Assembly: GCA_963835135.1 (NCBI GenBank)
Contig: CAWIEF010000007.1
Location: 1 to 59,986, forward strand
Length of the DNA stretch: 59,986 nucleotides
Direction of reading: 5' to 3'
From: JAVVHH01 sp963835135
Lineage (GTDB): Bacteria; Pseudomonadota; Alphaproteobacteria; Acetobacterales; Acetobacteraceae
Below the pieces are notes generated by a model that was given only the letters and a program-made list of their open reading frames with translations, searched no databases and was not told where the DNA came from. Both the position numbers and the translations under genes were made by a program. Positions 1 to 8,836 of this stretch are shown here, piece by piece; positions within the stretch are counted from its first letter, which is position 1, and every line of letters starts with the position of its first letter.

Positions 1-306
1 ACGCCGGCAACAGTTTATGAGACATCTCGGTGAGACGGATCGACGCTGTGTCAACAGCTCTGCTGCCACACGGCCAGCGGTCTTCCTGGTTCATCCAGCC
101 GGGCAACTTGTGTATGCCCATCTCTCGCGCCTCCCGCACTTGGGAAGAGAGACAGACTGTATCGCGAATGGAGCGGCCGGCGAGCAGTTTCCCTGGTTAT
201 GCTCCATGAGATTGGCATTCCTCCGGGGAAGAGGGTATCTCGTGTAGCCACCGGTGTCCGCGTAACAAACGGGGGACCATTGCCGTCATCGACGTCCGTC
301 GTGATT
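1..306. other. Left-end non-coding stretch
   Basis: No convincing gene, RNA or repeat is visible here. Short open frames on both strands have no recognisable domain and no good ribosome binding site. It probably carries the promoter of the cyclase gene that follows, but no clear -35/-10 pair was identified. Confidence 0.4.
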
Positions 307-3261
307 ATGGACCCGAACCGTTGGTCCCGTCGACTGATGGTGATCCTCCATGCCGATATGGTTGGCTACAGCCGCCTCATCGGCCGAGACGACGCCGGGA
401 CGTTCCTGCGCCTCCGCGATCTGCGCCGCGAGATCATCGACCCGGCGCTCGCCACCCACGGGGGCGACCTCCGCAACACCGCGGGCGACTCCCTCCTCGT
501 CACGTTTGACAGTATCGACCATGCCGTCGACGCGGCGCTCGCGATCCAACGGGGCATTGCTGATTCCGAGGGCCGTCATGACGATCCGATTCAGTTTCGT
601 ATCGGGATCAATCTTGGGGATTCGATCCTCGATCAGCGCGACCTGTACGGCGACGGCATCAACGTGGCCGCAAGACTGCAGTCTGCCTGCCCGCCCGGCC
701 GGATTTGCGTCTCCCGCGCCATTCGCGATCACGCCCGCCAGCGCCGCGATATCCGCTTCGAACCACTCGGCCCGCTCTCGCTCAAGAACATCGACAAGAC
801 GGTCGAAGCCTTTGTTCTCGCCGAGGAAGCACCGCTCGGACGGGTGCGACAAGCGTTCCGCCGGGTCCACGCCGTGGTGCCAACCTGGCGCTTCCGGAAA
901 GCCTATGCCGCGCTCGCAGCGATCATCCCGATTGTTTCCCTCGTGGGGATCGGGATCCGTTACTACGCGGACGCCGACACATCGCGCTCGCAGCGGGAGC
1001 AGGTCGCTGCGCTGACCGCCTCGCAGAAGGTCCTGGCCGAAGCGATCGCCCGCGATAAGGGTGTCCCGCTCGCGGTCGTCGCTCGGGTACTGACGCGGAT
1101 CGAGGAGAGCGATGCGACGCCGCGACCCGAGGGCGCGGCCGACATCGGCACCCTGCAGAAGCGGCTCGAAGCGAAGGCCGACGAGTTCGTGACACTTCGG
1201 CAGCAACTCAAGCAGTTTACGGGTGACGACCCGGCGGTACAGGATGGTCGCGCGCAGGCAGAGGCAGCGCTGGGGCGGGGTGACCTGCCGCGGGCGCAGG
1301 ACAAGCTGCGCCAAGCCGCAGATTTGGAGGTGGCGGCCACGAGCACGTTGACGGAGCGCGCGCGCGCTCGCGCCGATGCTGCGTGCAAGCTGTTGGAGAA
1401 AAGCGCCGGCCTCGCGTCCGTCACCCTGCATTATCGCGACGGTGCCGACGATCTTGGCAAGGCCGCCTCGATCATCGCCCCGTTTGACCGGCGTTCGCAG
1501 TGGAGACTGGAAACGAAGCGCGCCGACATGCTGCGCCAGCAAGGCCAAGACTTTGCTGACCAGCCCGCGTTGATGGCGGCGATCGAACGGTATCGGTTCG
1601 CGCTGACGCTTGTTGCCGACGATGCCAGTAAGCCGGACTGGGCGGCGACCGAGAGCGAGCTTGGCCGCTCGCTCGCCCGGCTCGGCGAGCTTCAATGGGG
1701 TTCGGCCGGGCTAGAGCAGGCGGTGGCCGCGTTCCGGTCTGCGCTCACCGTGCAGACGCCGGGAGCAACCTCGCGCCTATGGGCACGCACGCATTTGTAC
1801 CTCGCCTCCGCGCTCTGGCGGCTGGGTGAACGTGAGACCGGAACGGCGAGGCTGCACGAGGCGGAGGCGACGCTTCAGGCGGTCGTGCAGGTGCGTTCAC
1901 GCGCCGACGACCCGCTCGCATGGGCTCGGGCGCAGAGTTTACTCGGCAACGTACTCAACTTGATCGGAATACGCGAAAACTCCTCCAATACGCTGGAGGA
2001 GGCATTGACGGCGAGCCGCAACGCCGCGGAGGAACTCCGGCTCCACGGGGAAACGCGGGACTGGGCGGAGGCGGAGAACAATCTCGGCGCGACACTCTCC
2101 CGCCTTGGGTCCCGTGAGCCGGGAACTGCTCGGCTCGAGCAAGCGGTCGCCGCATACAACGCGGCGCTGACGGTGCGCACCCGCGAGCGCTCACCGCGGG
2201 AGTGGGCCCGTACCATCGAGAACCGTGGGATCGCGTTGTCGCGCATCGCCGTGCGCGAGGACGGGACAGATCGTTTCGAGCAGGCAGTGGCTGATTTTCA
2301 CGCCGCGTTGGAGGAGCGGACGCTGGCACGGAGTGCGCGTGATCGGGCGGAGACCCAGACCCAGCTCGGCCGTACATTGCTCGCGGCCGCCGAGCGGCAG
2401 GCGGGAACGGCTGCAGTGGCAGAGGCGGTGACGGTGCTCCGTGAGGCGTTGAGCACGAAGGATCGTTCGCTGGAGCCTCTCGCTTGGGCGGGCGCGCAGG
2501 TCGATCTTGGCAACGCACTTGTCAGGCTGGGCGAGCGCGAAAGCGGCAATGCCGCGCTCCAGGAGGCCGTGATCGCCTACCAGAACGCGAACGCCGAGCG
2601 CCCGCGTGAACGCTACCGGGCGGCCTGGGATGATAGCGAGGCCAGGCGGGGCTGGGCGCTGATGCGGCTCGGCGAACGCGAGGCCGGCACGGATCGCTAC
2701 GAAGAGGCTTTGGCGATCGAGCGAGCCGTGCTCGAGGATCATCCGCGCGAGCGCGGGCCCGAGCTTTGGGCACAGAGCCAGCATCTCGTTGGCGTGATGC
2801 TCATGCGCCTCGGCCAGCGCGAACGCAGTGCGGCAAAGCTGCATGAGGCGATCGCCGTATTCCGAGCGGCCAGGGAGGAACTGCCCCGCGACAAGCGTCC
2901 GGCAGATTGGCTCGCGACGAGCTTCGATCTCGGTAGCGCGCTAGAAGCTGCCGGCGAACTCGAGGACGACGCCACGCTGCTGCAAGAAGCGACGGACCTG
3001 CACCGTCAGGCGATCGCGACACTGCGGCCCACGCGCTCGCCCTACCAATGGGCGCGCTACACCTGCTATCTGGCGAAAGACTTGAGCCAGCTCGGCATCC
3101 GCGAGACCGGGACGTCGCGTCTCGAGGACGCGGCGGCGGCGTTCGACGCTTGTCTGCCGCTCCTCGGCGCCGGGAACTCCGAACCGTTGCAGACCACGTC
3201 AGAGGCAAGCCGAACTTTCGTCAACGCGGAGCTTGCCCGCCGACGCGTAACCCCGCCGTAA
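307..3261 (+). CDS. Class III adenylate/guanylate cyclase with 47-residue TPR-like repeats
   Basis: Probable membrane-anchored signalling protein that makes a cyclic nucleotide from NTP. Residues 10-190 form a class III cyclase domain with the metal-site motif LHADMVGYS, then NTAGDSLLVTF and YGDGINVAARL. One membrane segment lies at about 200-220, followed by a charged, partly coiled-coil stretch. From about residue 444 to 960 there are eleven consecutive repeats of exactly 47 residues, each starting near a Trp and carrying LGxxLxxLGxRExGT and LxEAVAAxxxAL. These are TPR-like helical hairpins, probably for protein binding. The frame is open upstream to 199. ATG 307 (MDPNRWSRR) was chosen because the cyclase domain begins just after it; GTG 301 is possible. 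The residue that pairs with the base in many adenylate cyclases (Lys) is Arg here, so ATP versus GTP use is open. Confidence 0.85.
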   Translation: MDPNRWSRRLMVILHADMVGYSRLIGRDDAGTFLRLRDLRREIIDPALATHGGDLRNTAGDSLLVTFDSIDHAVDAALAIQRGIADSEGRHDDPIQFRIGINLGDSILDQRDLYGDGINVAARLQSACPPGRICVSRAIRDHARQRRDIRFEPLGPLSLKNIDKTVEAFVLAEEAPLGRVRQAFRRVHAVVPTWRFRKAYAALAAIIPIVSLVGIGIRYYADADTSRSQREQVAALTASQKVLAEAIARDKGVPLAVVARVLTRIEESDATPRPEGAADIGTLQKRLEAKADEFVTLRQQLKQFTGDDPAVQDGRAQAEAALGRGDLPRAQDKLRQAADLEVAATSTLTERARARADAACKLLEKSAGLASVTLHYRDGADDLGKAASIIAPFDRRSQWRLETKRADMLRQQGQDFADQPALMAAIERYRFALTLVADDASKPDWAATESELGRSLARLGELQWGSAGLEQAVAAFRSALTVQTPGATSRLWARTHLYLASALWRLGERETGTARLHEAEATLQAVVQVRSRADDPLAWARAQSLLGNVLNLIGIRENSSNTLEEALTASRNAAEELRLHGETRDWAEAENNLGATLSRLGSREPGTARLEQAVAAYNAALTVRTRERSPREWARTIENRGIALSRIAVREDGTDRFEQAVADFHAALEERTLARSARDRAETQTQLGRTLLAAAERQAGTAAVAEAVTVLREALSTKDRSLEPLAWAGAQVDLGNALVRLGERESGNAALQEAVIAYQNANAERPRERYRAAWDDSEARRGWALMRLGEREAGTDRYEEALAIERAVLEDHPRERGPELWAQSQHLVGVMLMRLGQRERSAAKLHEAIAVFRAAREELPRDKRPADWLATSFDLGSALEAAGELEDDATLLQEATDLHRQAIATLRPTRSPYQWARYTCYLAKDLSQLGIRETGTSRLEDAAAAFDACLPLLGAGNSEPLQTTSEASRTFVNAELARRRVTPP

Positions 3262-3754
3262 CGGGTTCGCATGTGAACCGGTCATCGCCCGCAAGAGGGC
3301 GCCAGAGTGCGCTCATTAAACGTGCGTGACTGCTCGGGCCGGGCGCGGGACTGTCGCACTCGCCTAGGTCCAGGATGCCGCGAACAGCCACGGCGCGATT
3401 GGGATGGTCGATATCGACGCCGGGCGTGAGCAGATGCACGACCACGATATCGTCGGGCCAGCTCGCGGCGGGCACGCAGAACGGGCAGTTCGGCAGCGGG
3501 CTGCGCGAGAGAACGAAGTAATCGGCCTCGGCCATCATCGGTGGAGACATGAAACCGATCAGTTCGACCGGCCTTCCGGCGAGCGCGCCCGCTGCACCGA
3601 TCTCGATGCCGAACAGACCGGTGCTCGCGAACAAGCCCTCCCAATCGATCCTCTCGGCTTCCGCGCGCGCCCACTCCGCCGCGCCTGCCGCCCCGACGAT
3701 GCCGCTCGCCCGCAGCGCTTGCCTGGGCCGGGCGATAACCGGAAAGGCGACCAC
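3221..3754 (-). CDS. DUF3299-like protein
   Basis: Protein of 177 aa whose central part resembles DUF3299: GFMSPPM, FVLSRSPLPNCPFC and PAASWPDDIVVV, the usual place of the conserved Cys pair and PxD signature. Function is unknown; related proteins are usually periplasmic or lipoproteins, but no clear signal peptide is seen. It begins at GTG four bases after the amidohydrolase stop and is probably co-transcribed with it. Its last 13 codons overlap the convergent cyclase gene, and the C-terminal 40 residues look less conserved-like, so a small extension or frame change at the end is possible. Confidence 0.6.
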   Translation of the reverse strand: MVAFPVIARPRQALRASGIVGAAGAAEWARAEAERIDWEGLFASTGLFGIEIGAAGALAGRPVELIGFMSPPMMAEADYFVLSRSPLPNCPFCVPAASWPDDIVVVHLLTPGVDIDHPNRAVAVRGILDLGECDSPAPGPSSHARLMSALWRPLAGDDRFTCEPVTAGLRVGGQAPR

Positions 3755-3758
3755 GACG

Positions 3759-5501
3759 TCAGGCCTGATGAACGATGCGGCCGTCGACCAGCGTGAGCGT
3801 ACTGTGCAGGTCGCGGATGCGGTCCTCTGGGACGCTCATGTAGTCGTCCGACAGCACGGCCAGATCAGCGAGTTTGCCCGCCTCGATCGACCCGGCGCGG
3901 TCCTCCATGAAGTCGACGTCCGCGCTGCCCATCGTATAGAGGCGCAGCGCCTGCTCGCGCGAGATCGCCATGTGTGGACCGAGCGGCGCAGCGATCTTGC
4001 CGCGGATCTCCACCTTGCGCGTGACCAGCCACCAGAGCGCCACGAACGGGTTCCAGTGCGCGACCGGCGCGTCGGTTCCGGCGCCGGTTGGGATGCCGCG
4101 GTCGACCACCTCGCGCACCGGCGTGCACCAGGCGGCGCGCTCCTCGCCCCAGTAACGCAGCATGTTGTTGGCCAGGCGGACGGACTGATCCTGCACGGTG
4201 GTGCGGATGCCGAGACGCTTCATGCGGTCCAGCGCCTCGGGCCGGGCGAGCATGATGTGCATCGCCGTCCAGCGCAGGTCGCCGATCGGATACTCCTTGG
4301 CGACCTGCTCCCACAGATCGAGCACGTGGTCGGTGGTCGCGTCGCCCACCATGTGCACCTGGAACTGCCAACCGCGGCTCGCCGCCAATCGGAACATCTC
4401 AAGCGCCTCCGCGTCTCCGCCCGCAGGCCCGAGCAGCTTGCCGCGGAAGGCCGGATCGGACTGCTCGCCGTCGACGATGCGATACGGGTCATAGGTCCAG
4501 GCGCCCTCGACGCCACCGTCGTAGAGCGTCTTGAAGCCGCCGATCCGCAGCCAATCATCGCCGAAATTGGGTGCCAGAACGGCGGAGCGCGACTTCACGT
4601 CGGCGAGCCCCATGGCCCATTGCATCATGCGCACGCGATGCTTCATGCCGCCCATGCGCCAGAGATCCATGTATGCGCCGATCTCGTCCGGCGTGGACCC
4701 CGGCTCCGTCGTCGCGGTCACGCCCAATCCGGCCAGAACGGTGCTGAACCGCGCGAGCCCTTCCGTCAATCGCTCCCGCGGCATGGGCGGCAGCAGGCGC
4801 CGGACCAAGTTCATGGCCGGCCCTTCCACGAGAAAGCCGGTCGGCTCTCCGGTCGCGTCGCGGACCAGGATGCCACCCTTGGGGTCCGCCGTATCGCGGC
4901 TGACGCCGGCCAGTTTGAGGGCGGCCGAGTTCGCAACGGCAACATGCCCGCCGCGGGGGATGTAGACCGGATTGTCCGGCGAGATGCCATCCAACTCCTG
5001 CCGGGTCGGCATGCGTCCTTCTTCGATCTGCCCTTCGTGCCAGCCGGAGGAAGCGATCACCCAATCGCCGGGTTTAGTGATGGTGACGCGGGCGGCCAGT
5101 GCGGCGTTGACCTCCGCCAGGCTTCGCGCGTCCTGCAAGGCGACGTTGAAGATGTCGCGCGCGGCCGCGAGCGTGTGCAGATGACTATCGCGCAGCCCTG
5201 GGACGACGGTGGCGCCCTTGAGATCGATCACCCTCGTCGATCCAAGCGCCAGCGCCGAGATCTGCTCATCGTCGCCAACAGCCAGAATGCGATTCCCGGC
5301 GACTGCCACGGCTTGCGCCGTCGTGAACGCCCGATCGACGGTGAGGATGCGACCGTTTCGCAAGATGATGTCGGCCGGCACGATCGGCGCCGCCCGTCCG
5401 TTCCGCGGCAAGCTCGTCAATCCGGCAGCGGCCAGCACGCTTGCCATCAGGCGTCGACGTCGCTGCTTGAACCAGCCCTCGTCGTTGTCTGGCATGTTCA
5501 T
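3759..5501 (-). CDS. Amidohydrolase (YtcJ-like, amidohydrolase 3 family), Tat-exported
   Basis: Metal-dependent hydrolase of 580 aa of the AepA/YtcJ type, which cleave amide or related C-N bonds; the substrate is unknown. The N-terminus carries a Tat-like signal (QRRRRLMASVLAAAG then an AxA-type site), so it is probably exported. ILRNGRILTVDRAF and VVPGLRDSHLHTL are the family hallmarks, the latter holding the HxH metal ligands. The C-terminus ends in the usual GSIEAGKLADLAVL segment. Start ATG 5501 has GAGAAGGGGG upstream; the frame is open further 5' without a signal. It is divergent from a TRAP transporter, which may bring in or recycle a product of this enzyme (inference). Confidence 0.85.
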   Translation of the reverse strand: MNMPDNDEGWFKQRRRRLMASVLAAAGLTSLPRNGRAAPIVPADIILRNGRILTVDRAFTTAQAVAVAGNRILAVGDDEQISALALGSTRVIDLKGATVVPGLRDSHLHTLAAARDIFNVALQDARSLAEVNAALAARVTITKPGDWVIASSGWHEGQIEEGRMPTRQELDGISPDNPVYIPRGGHVAVANSAALKLAGVSRDTADPKGGILVRDATGEPTGFLVEGPAMNLVRRLLPPMPRERLTEGLARFSTVLAGLGVTATTEPGSTPDEIGAYMDLWRMGGMKHRVRMMQWAMGLADVKSRSAVLAPNFGDDWLRIGGFKTLYDGGVEGAWTYDPYRIVDGEQSDPAFRGKLLGPAGGDAEALEMFRLAASRGWQFQVHMVGDATTDHVLDLWEQVAKEYPIGDLRWTAMHIMLARPEALDRMKRLGIRTTVQDQSVRLANNMLRYWGEERAAWCTPVREVVDRGIPTGAGTDAPVAHWNPFVALWWLVTRKVEIRGKIAAPLGPHMAISREQALRLYTMGSADVDFMEDRAGSIEAGKLADLAVLSDDYMSVPEDRIRDLHSTLTLVDGRIVHQA

Positions 5502-5795
5502 GCCATGCCCCCTTCTCGTCAGCGTCTTTGTCTGGAACGATGCGCCGGGCCTCTGTTCGTCACAAGCTCTAACGGAGTGCATCCGGCAGCGCCGTCGAAC
5601 CCGCGGACTCCGCCACGCTCCGCTGTCTTGACCGCTTGTCGGTCCATGACCACCAGTGACGGGCAAGCTGAGCGGTCAAATTTTGTGAGCTTTCGTCACG
5701 AGAGTTGAAAGACTCTGGATGACGAATTGGCAAGCAATGGTTACGTTTCGGTGATCAACCGCGCGCGAGACGCTGGCGGACAAGAGGGGGAAGCA

Positions 5796-6788
5796 ATGCG
5801 ATCCAAATTGCTGCTGTCGGTCGCGCTGTGCGTGGCGGTGTTTTCTGGTGCGAGAGCCGCGTGGGCGCAGCGGCATTTCAGCTTCGCCTACGACCAGCCG
5901 AAAACGACCGGGTTCGGGGTCGCCGCCGACATGTTCGCGGGCACGCTCGAACGGCTGAGCAAGGGGCAGTTGCTGATCGACCAGTTTCCCGGCGCGCAGC
6001 TGGGCCAAGAGCCGCAAGCGCTTCAGAAGATCCGCACCGGCGACATCGACTTCATGGTCAGCAGCACCGCCAATGCCGCGACGCTGTCGCCGCAATCGGG
6101 GGTGATGAGCCTACATTACCTGTTCAGCTCGGACGACCATCTACTGAAATCCCTCGGTGATCCGGAGATCGTGAAGACTTTTCGCGACATGTTCGCCGAG
6201 ACGGTGACGGGCGTGCGGGTGCTGGGCCTGGCCACGCTCGGCTTCCGCGACATGTATGGCAAAAAGGAGATCCATCGCGTCGACGACATGAAAGGCCTGA
6301 AGATCCGCGTGCAGGCCACGCCGACCGAGGATGCGGCGTTCCCGGCCTACGGGGCGCAAACCGTCCACATGCCGTTCGGCAGCGTCTACACCAGCCTGCA
6401 GACCGGCGTCGTGGACATGGCCGAGAACGGCGTCAACGTCTATCTCGCCAATAAGCATTACGAAGTAGCACCGGTCATGTCCATGACGCAGCACGAGGCG
6501 AACAATTCGCTGCTGACCGTGTCGCAAAAAGTGTGGGACAGCCTGACCGAGGAGCAGCGCGGCTGGGTGCAGCAGGCCGCCGACGATGTGTCGAAAAACC
6601 AGCCGGCGAAAGCATTGGCGCTCGACAAGGAGAGCCAGACAAAGCTGATGAAGATGGGGGTGAAGTTCGTCACCGACGTCGACACGTCAGGGTTCATCAA
6701 GGCGGCAACGCCGTTGCAGGATGGTGCGGCCAAGGATCTCGGACCGTACGCGGTCAAACTGCTGACCCTGATCCGCGCAGTTCAATAA
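5796..6788 (+). CDS. dctP: TRAP transporter substrate-binding protein DctP
   Basis: Periplasmic solute receptor of a tripartite ATP-independent transporter, 330 aa. It starts with a Sec signal peptide (MRSKLLLSVALCVAVF, cleavage near AWA-Q). The body fits the DctP family: FPGAQLGQEPQALQKIRTGD, then FRDMYGKKEIHRVDDMKGLK and IRVQATP with the Arg that normally clamps a carboxylate ligand, then QTGVVDMAENG. ATG 5796 follows AGAGGGGGAAGC. The stop shares a base with the next start (TAATG), giving tight coupling with the membrane subunits. The ligand is likely an organic acid but is not determined. Confidence 0.92.
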   Translation: MRSKLLLSVALCVAVFSGARAAWAQRHFSFAYDQPKTTGFGVAADMFAGTLERLSKGQLLIDQFPGAQLGQEPQALQKIRTGDIDFMVSSTANAATLSPQSGVMSLHYLFSSDDHLLKSLGDPEIVKTFRDMFAETVTGVRVLGLATLGFRDMYGKKEIHRVDDMKGLKIRVQATPTEDAAFPAYGAQTVHMPFGSVYTSLQTGVVDMAENGVNVYLANKHYEVAPVMSMTQHEANNSLLTVSQKVWDSLTEEQRGWVQQAADDVSKNQPAKALALDKESQTKLMKMGVKFVTDVDTSGFIKAATPLQDGAAKDLGPYAVKLLTLIRAVQ

Positions 6789-7336
6789 TGGCGGTCGAGC
6801 TTATCCAAGGCAGCGATCGTCACCTGAAGTGGCGAGCGCTGGATAAGCTCGAGCGCATACTGATGGTGCTGTGCGGGGTCTGCCTGGCTGGCTTCACGTC
6901 GTCGGTGCTGGCCGATGTCGTGACCCGGGAGATCGGGCATCCGTGGCTCTGGCTGCAGGAGCTTACGAGCGCGTGGTTCACCTATGGGACCTTCTGCGGG
7001 ACGGCCGTTGCGACCCGGCGGCAAGACCATCTGCAGCTTTCCGCACTGACGGAGGCGATGACGGGGACGGCGCGGGTGTGCTCCGAGGTGCTGGTGCGGG
7101 GAGTCGTCCTGGCGGTAGGGCTGGCGATGGTGGTGTTCGGGTGGCAGAACTTCCTCTCGGGCTTCAACAGTTTCCGCATGCCGTCGATGTGGCCGATTGC
7201 CTACTTATATTGGCCGATCCCGGTCTGTGGCGGGCTCATAGCCCTCTTTAGTCTCGAGCAGATCTTGAATGGTCTGCAGAACGGATTTGAACGGGACCGC
7301 GTACTCAACACGGAAGCCTTGGAAGCCATCCCTTAA
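6788..7336 (+). CDS. dctQ: TRAP transporter small permease DctQ
   Basis: Small integral membrane subunit, 182 aa, with four predicted membrane helices, consistent with DctQ. The segment WLQELTSAWFTYGTFCGTAV matches the conserved core of the family (WxxEhxxhxhhW). The frame is open upstream, but ATG 6788 overlaps the dctP stop by one base (TAATG), the usual coupling in such operons. Its own stop overlaps the dctM start the same way. Confidence 0.9.
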   Translation: MAVELIQGSDRHLKWRALDKLERILMVLCGVCLAGFTSSVLADVVTREIGHPWLWLQELTSAWFTYGTFCGTAVATRRQDHLQLSALTEAMTGTARVCSEVLVRGVVLAVGLAMVVFGWQNFLSGFNSFRMPSMWPIAYLYWPIPVCGGLIALFSLEQILNGLQNGFERDRVLNTEALEAIP

Positions 7337-8679
7337 TGGCCGCGCAGAATGCGGTCATCTTAGGCGTCATGACGGCGCTGTTTCTAGCGCTCGGCTATTT
7401 GGGCGTTCCAGTTGCGTTTGCGCTTATTGCTGGCGTGATGGTGGGGACGGTGTTCACGCCGATCACCTTCCAAAGCATGATCGGGCAATTGTTCAACGGG
7501 ATTGACTCGGAGAGCCTGATGGCGATTCCGTTCTTCCTGCTCGTCGGCGAGTTGATGACCTCTGCGGATGTGGTGATCCGGATCGCCAACCTGTCTCAGG
7601 CGCTGGTCGGGCACATCAGGGGCGGACTCGCGCAAGTCACGACCGTATTCAGCATGTTTTTTTCCGGAATGTCGGGCTCGTCCTCGGCGGACGTGGCGGT
7701 GCTGACGCGGACGATGGCGCAGCCGATGGCGCGAGAGGGGTATCGCCCCGAGTTCGTCGCAGCGTTGATCGCAGCGGCGAGCACCATCGCAGCACTCGTG
7801 CCGCCGTCGATCATGGCGGTCGTGTATGGCGCGATCGGGAACGTATCGATCGCCGGGCTGTTCTTGGGCGGGATCGTGCCAGGGTTGCTGATCGGGCTCG
7901 GGTTGATGGTGTACTGTTACTTCTTCGGGCCGGTCGGCTTGCGTCGGCCGCGGGCGACGATGGGACAGCTAGGGTCTGCCGCACGGATGGCGGTGCTGCC
8001 AATGATGATCCCGGTGATCCTGCTCGGAGGGATTCTGACCGGGTGGTTCACGCCGACCGAGGCGGGGGTCATTGCGGTGACCTATATTCTGGTGGTGGTT
8101 CTGCCGCTCTTGAAGCCGCAGCATTGGCGGCAGTTGCCGGCGGATTTCGTGCAGGCCGGGCTGGTGTTCAGCCTGCCGCTCATCACCATCGCGGCGGCGA
8201 GTGCGTTCGGGTGGTTGGTCGCATATCTGCGGGGGCCGATCGTGGTGTCGGCCTGGATCGGAAGCGTTGCTGGTACGGATCCGATGGCGATCATGTTCCT
8301 GCTGGTTCTGGTGTTCGTGATCGTGGGCGATTTCATCGAGCCGATCCCGGCGATCATCATCTTCATGCCGGTCGTGAACCAGTTGAGTGAGTTGGCGGGG
8401 ATAAACAGCGTGCACATGGGCGTGGTGCTGATCGTGACGCTCGCGTTCGGTCTGATTACGCCTCCGTATGGGCTGGCGCTGCTCATGGCGTCGAAGTTCG
8501 TCAACACGCGGTTTTCGACGGCGTTGCGCGCGTCGTTGCCGATCTACGTCATCTTTTTCGCGACGATCGCGTTCACGATCTTTGTACCGGATGCAATCCT
8601 GTTTCTGCCGAAGACCCTCTTTCCAGAGTCGGTTGGGTGCTTCAAGGCACCCGGGGGCGCTGGATACATTTGCCCCTGA
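7336..8679 (+). CDS. dctM: TRAP transporter large permease DctM
   Basis: Large membrane subunit, 447 aa, with more than ten hydrophobic helices, that drives solute uptake with an ion gradient. Hallmarks are the helix PVAFALIAGV near the start, MFFSGMSGSSSADVAVL, PPSIMAVVYG and, late, LITPPYGLALLMASK. It follows dctQ by a TAATG overlap and completes the dctPQM set. The last 15 residues (from about ESVGCFKAPGG) do not look like the family and may be a read-on into non-conserved sequence. Confidence 0.92.
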   Translation: MAAQNAVILGVMTALFLALGYLGVPVAFALIAGVMVGTVFTPITFQSMIGQLFNGIDSESLMAIPFFLLVGELMTSADVVIRIANLSQALVGHIRGGLAQVTTVFSMFFSGMSGSSSADVAVLTRTMAQPMAREGYRPEFVAALIAAASTIAALVPPSIMAVVYGAIGNVSIAGLFLGGIVPGLLIGLGLMVYCYFFGPVGLRRPRATMGQLGSAARMAVLPMMIPVILLGGILTGWFTPTEAGVIAVTYILVVVLPLLKPQHWRQLPADFVQAGLVFSLPLITIAAASAFGWLVAYLRGPIVVSAWIGSVAGTDPMAIMFLLVLVFVIVGDFIEPIPAIIIFMPVVNQLSELAGINSVHMGVVLIVTLAFGLITPPYGLALLMASKFVNTRFSTALRASLPIYVIFFATIAFTIFVPDAILFLPKTLFPESVGCFKAPGGAGYICP

Positions 8680-8836
8680 ACGTATCGGTTACTGCGATCG
8701 ACTTCGGACGGATCGGTGATAACTGGACCGTGCTGGTGGTGCCGTATCGCTCCGGATCTTTAGAGGTTGTTATAGTTTTCGGAGCATCATGATGCCGGCG
8801 TGAACCAGATTACCGAGCGCAAGAGATGTCCAGCCC

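Noticed and set aside
286..1695. Long minus-strand frame opposite the first cyclase gene
   Set aside because: Composition is that of an antisense shadow in GC-rich coding sequence; no domain, and the plus strand has clear cyclase motifs.
3549..5708. 719-codon plus-strand frame over the amidohydrolase
   Set aside because: No recognisable domain; the minus strand has a full amidohydrolase with signal and metal motifs.
5701..5716. Small inverted repeat AGAGT-N6-ACTCT before dctP
   Set aside because: Five-base arms only; too weak to call an operator, although it lies in the divergent promoter region.
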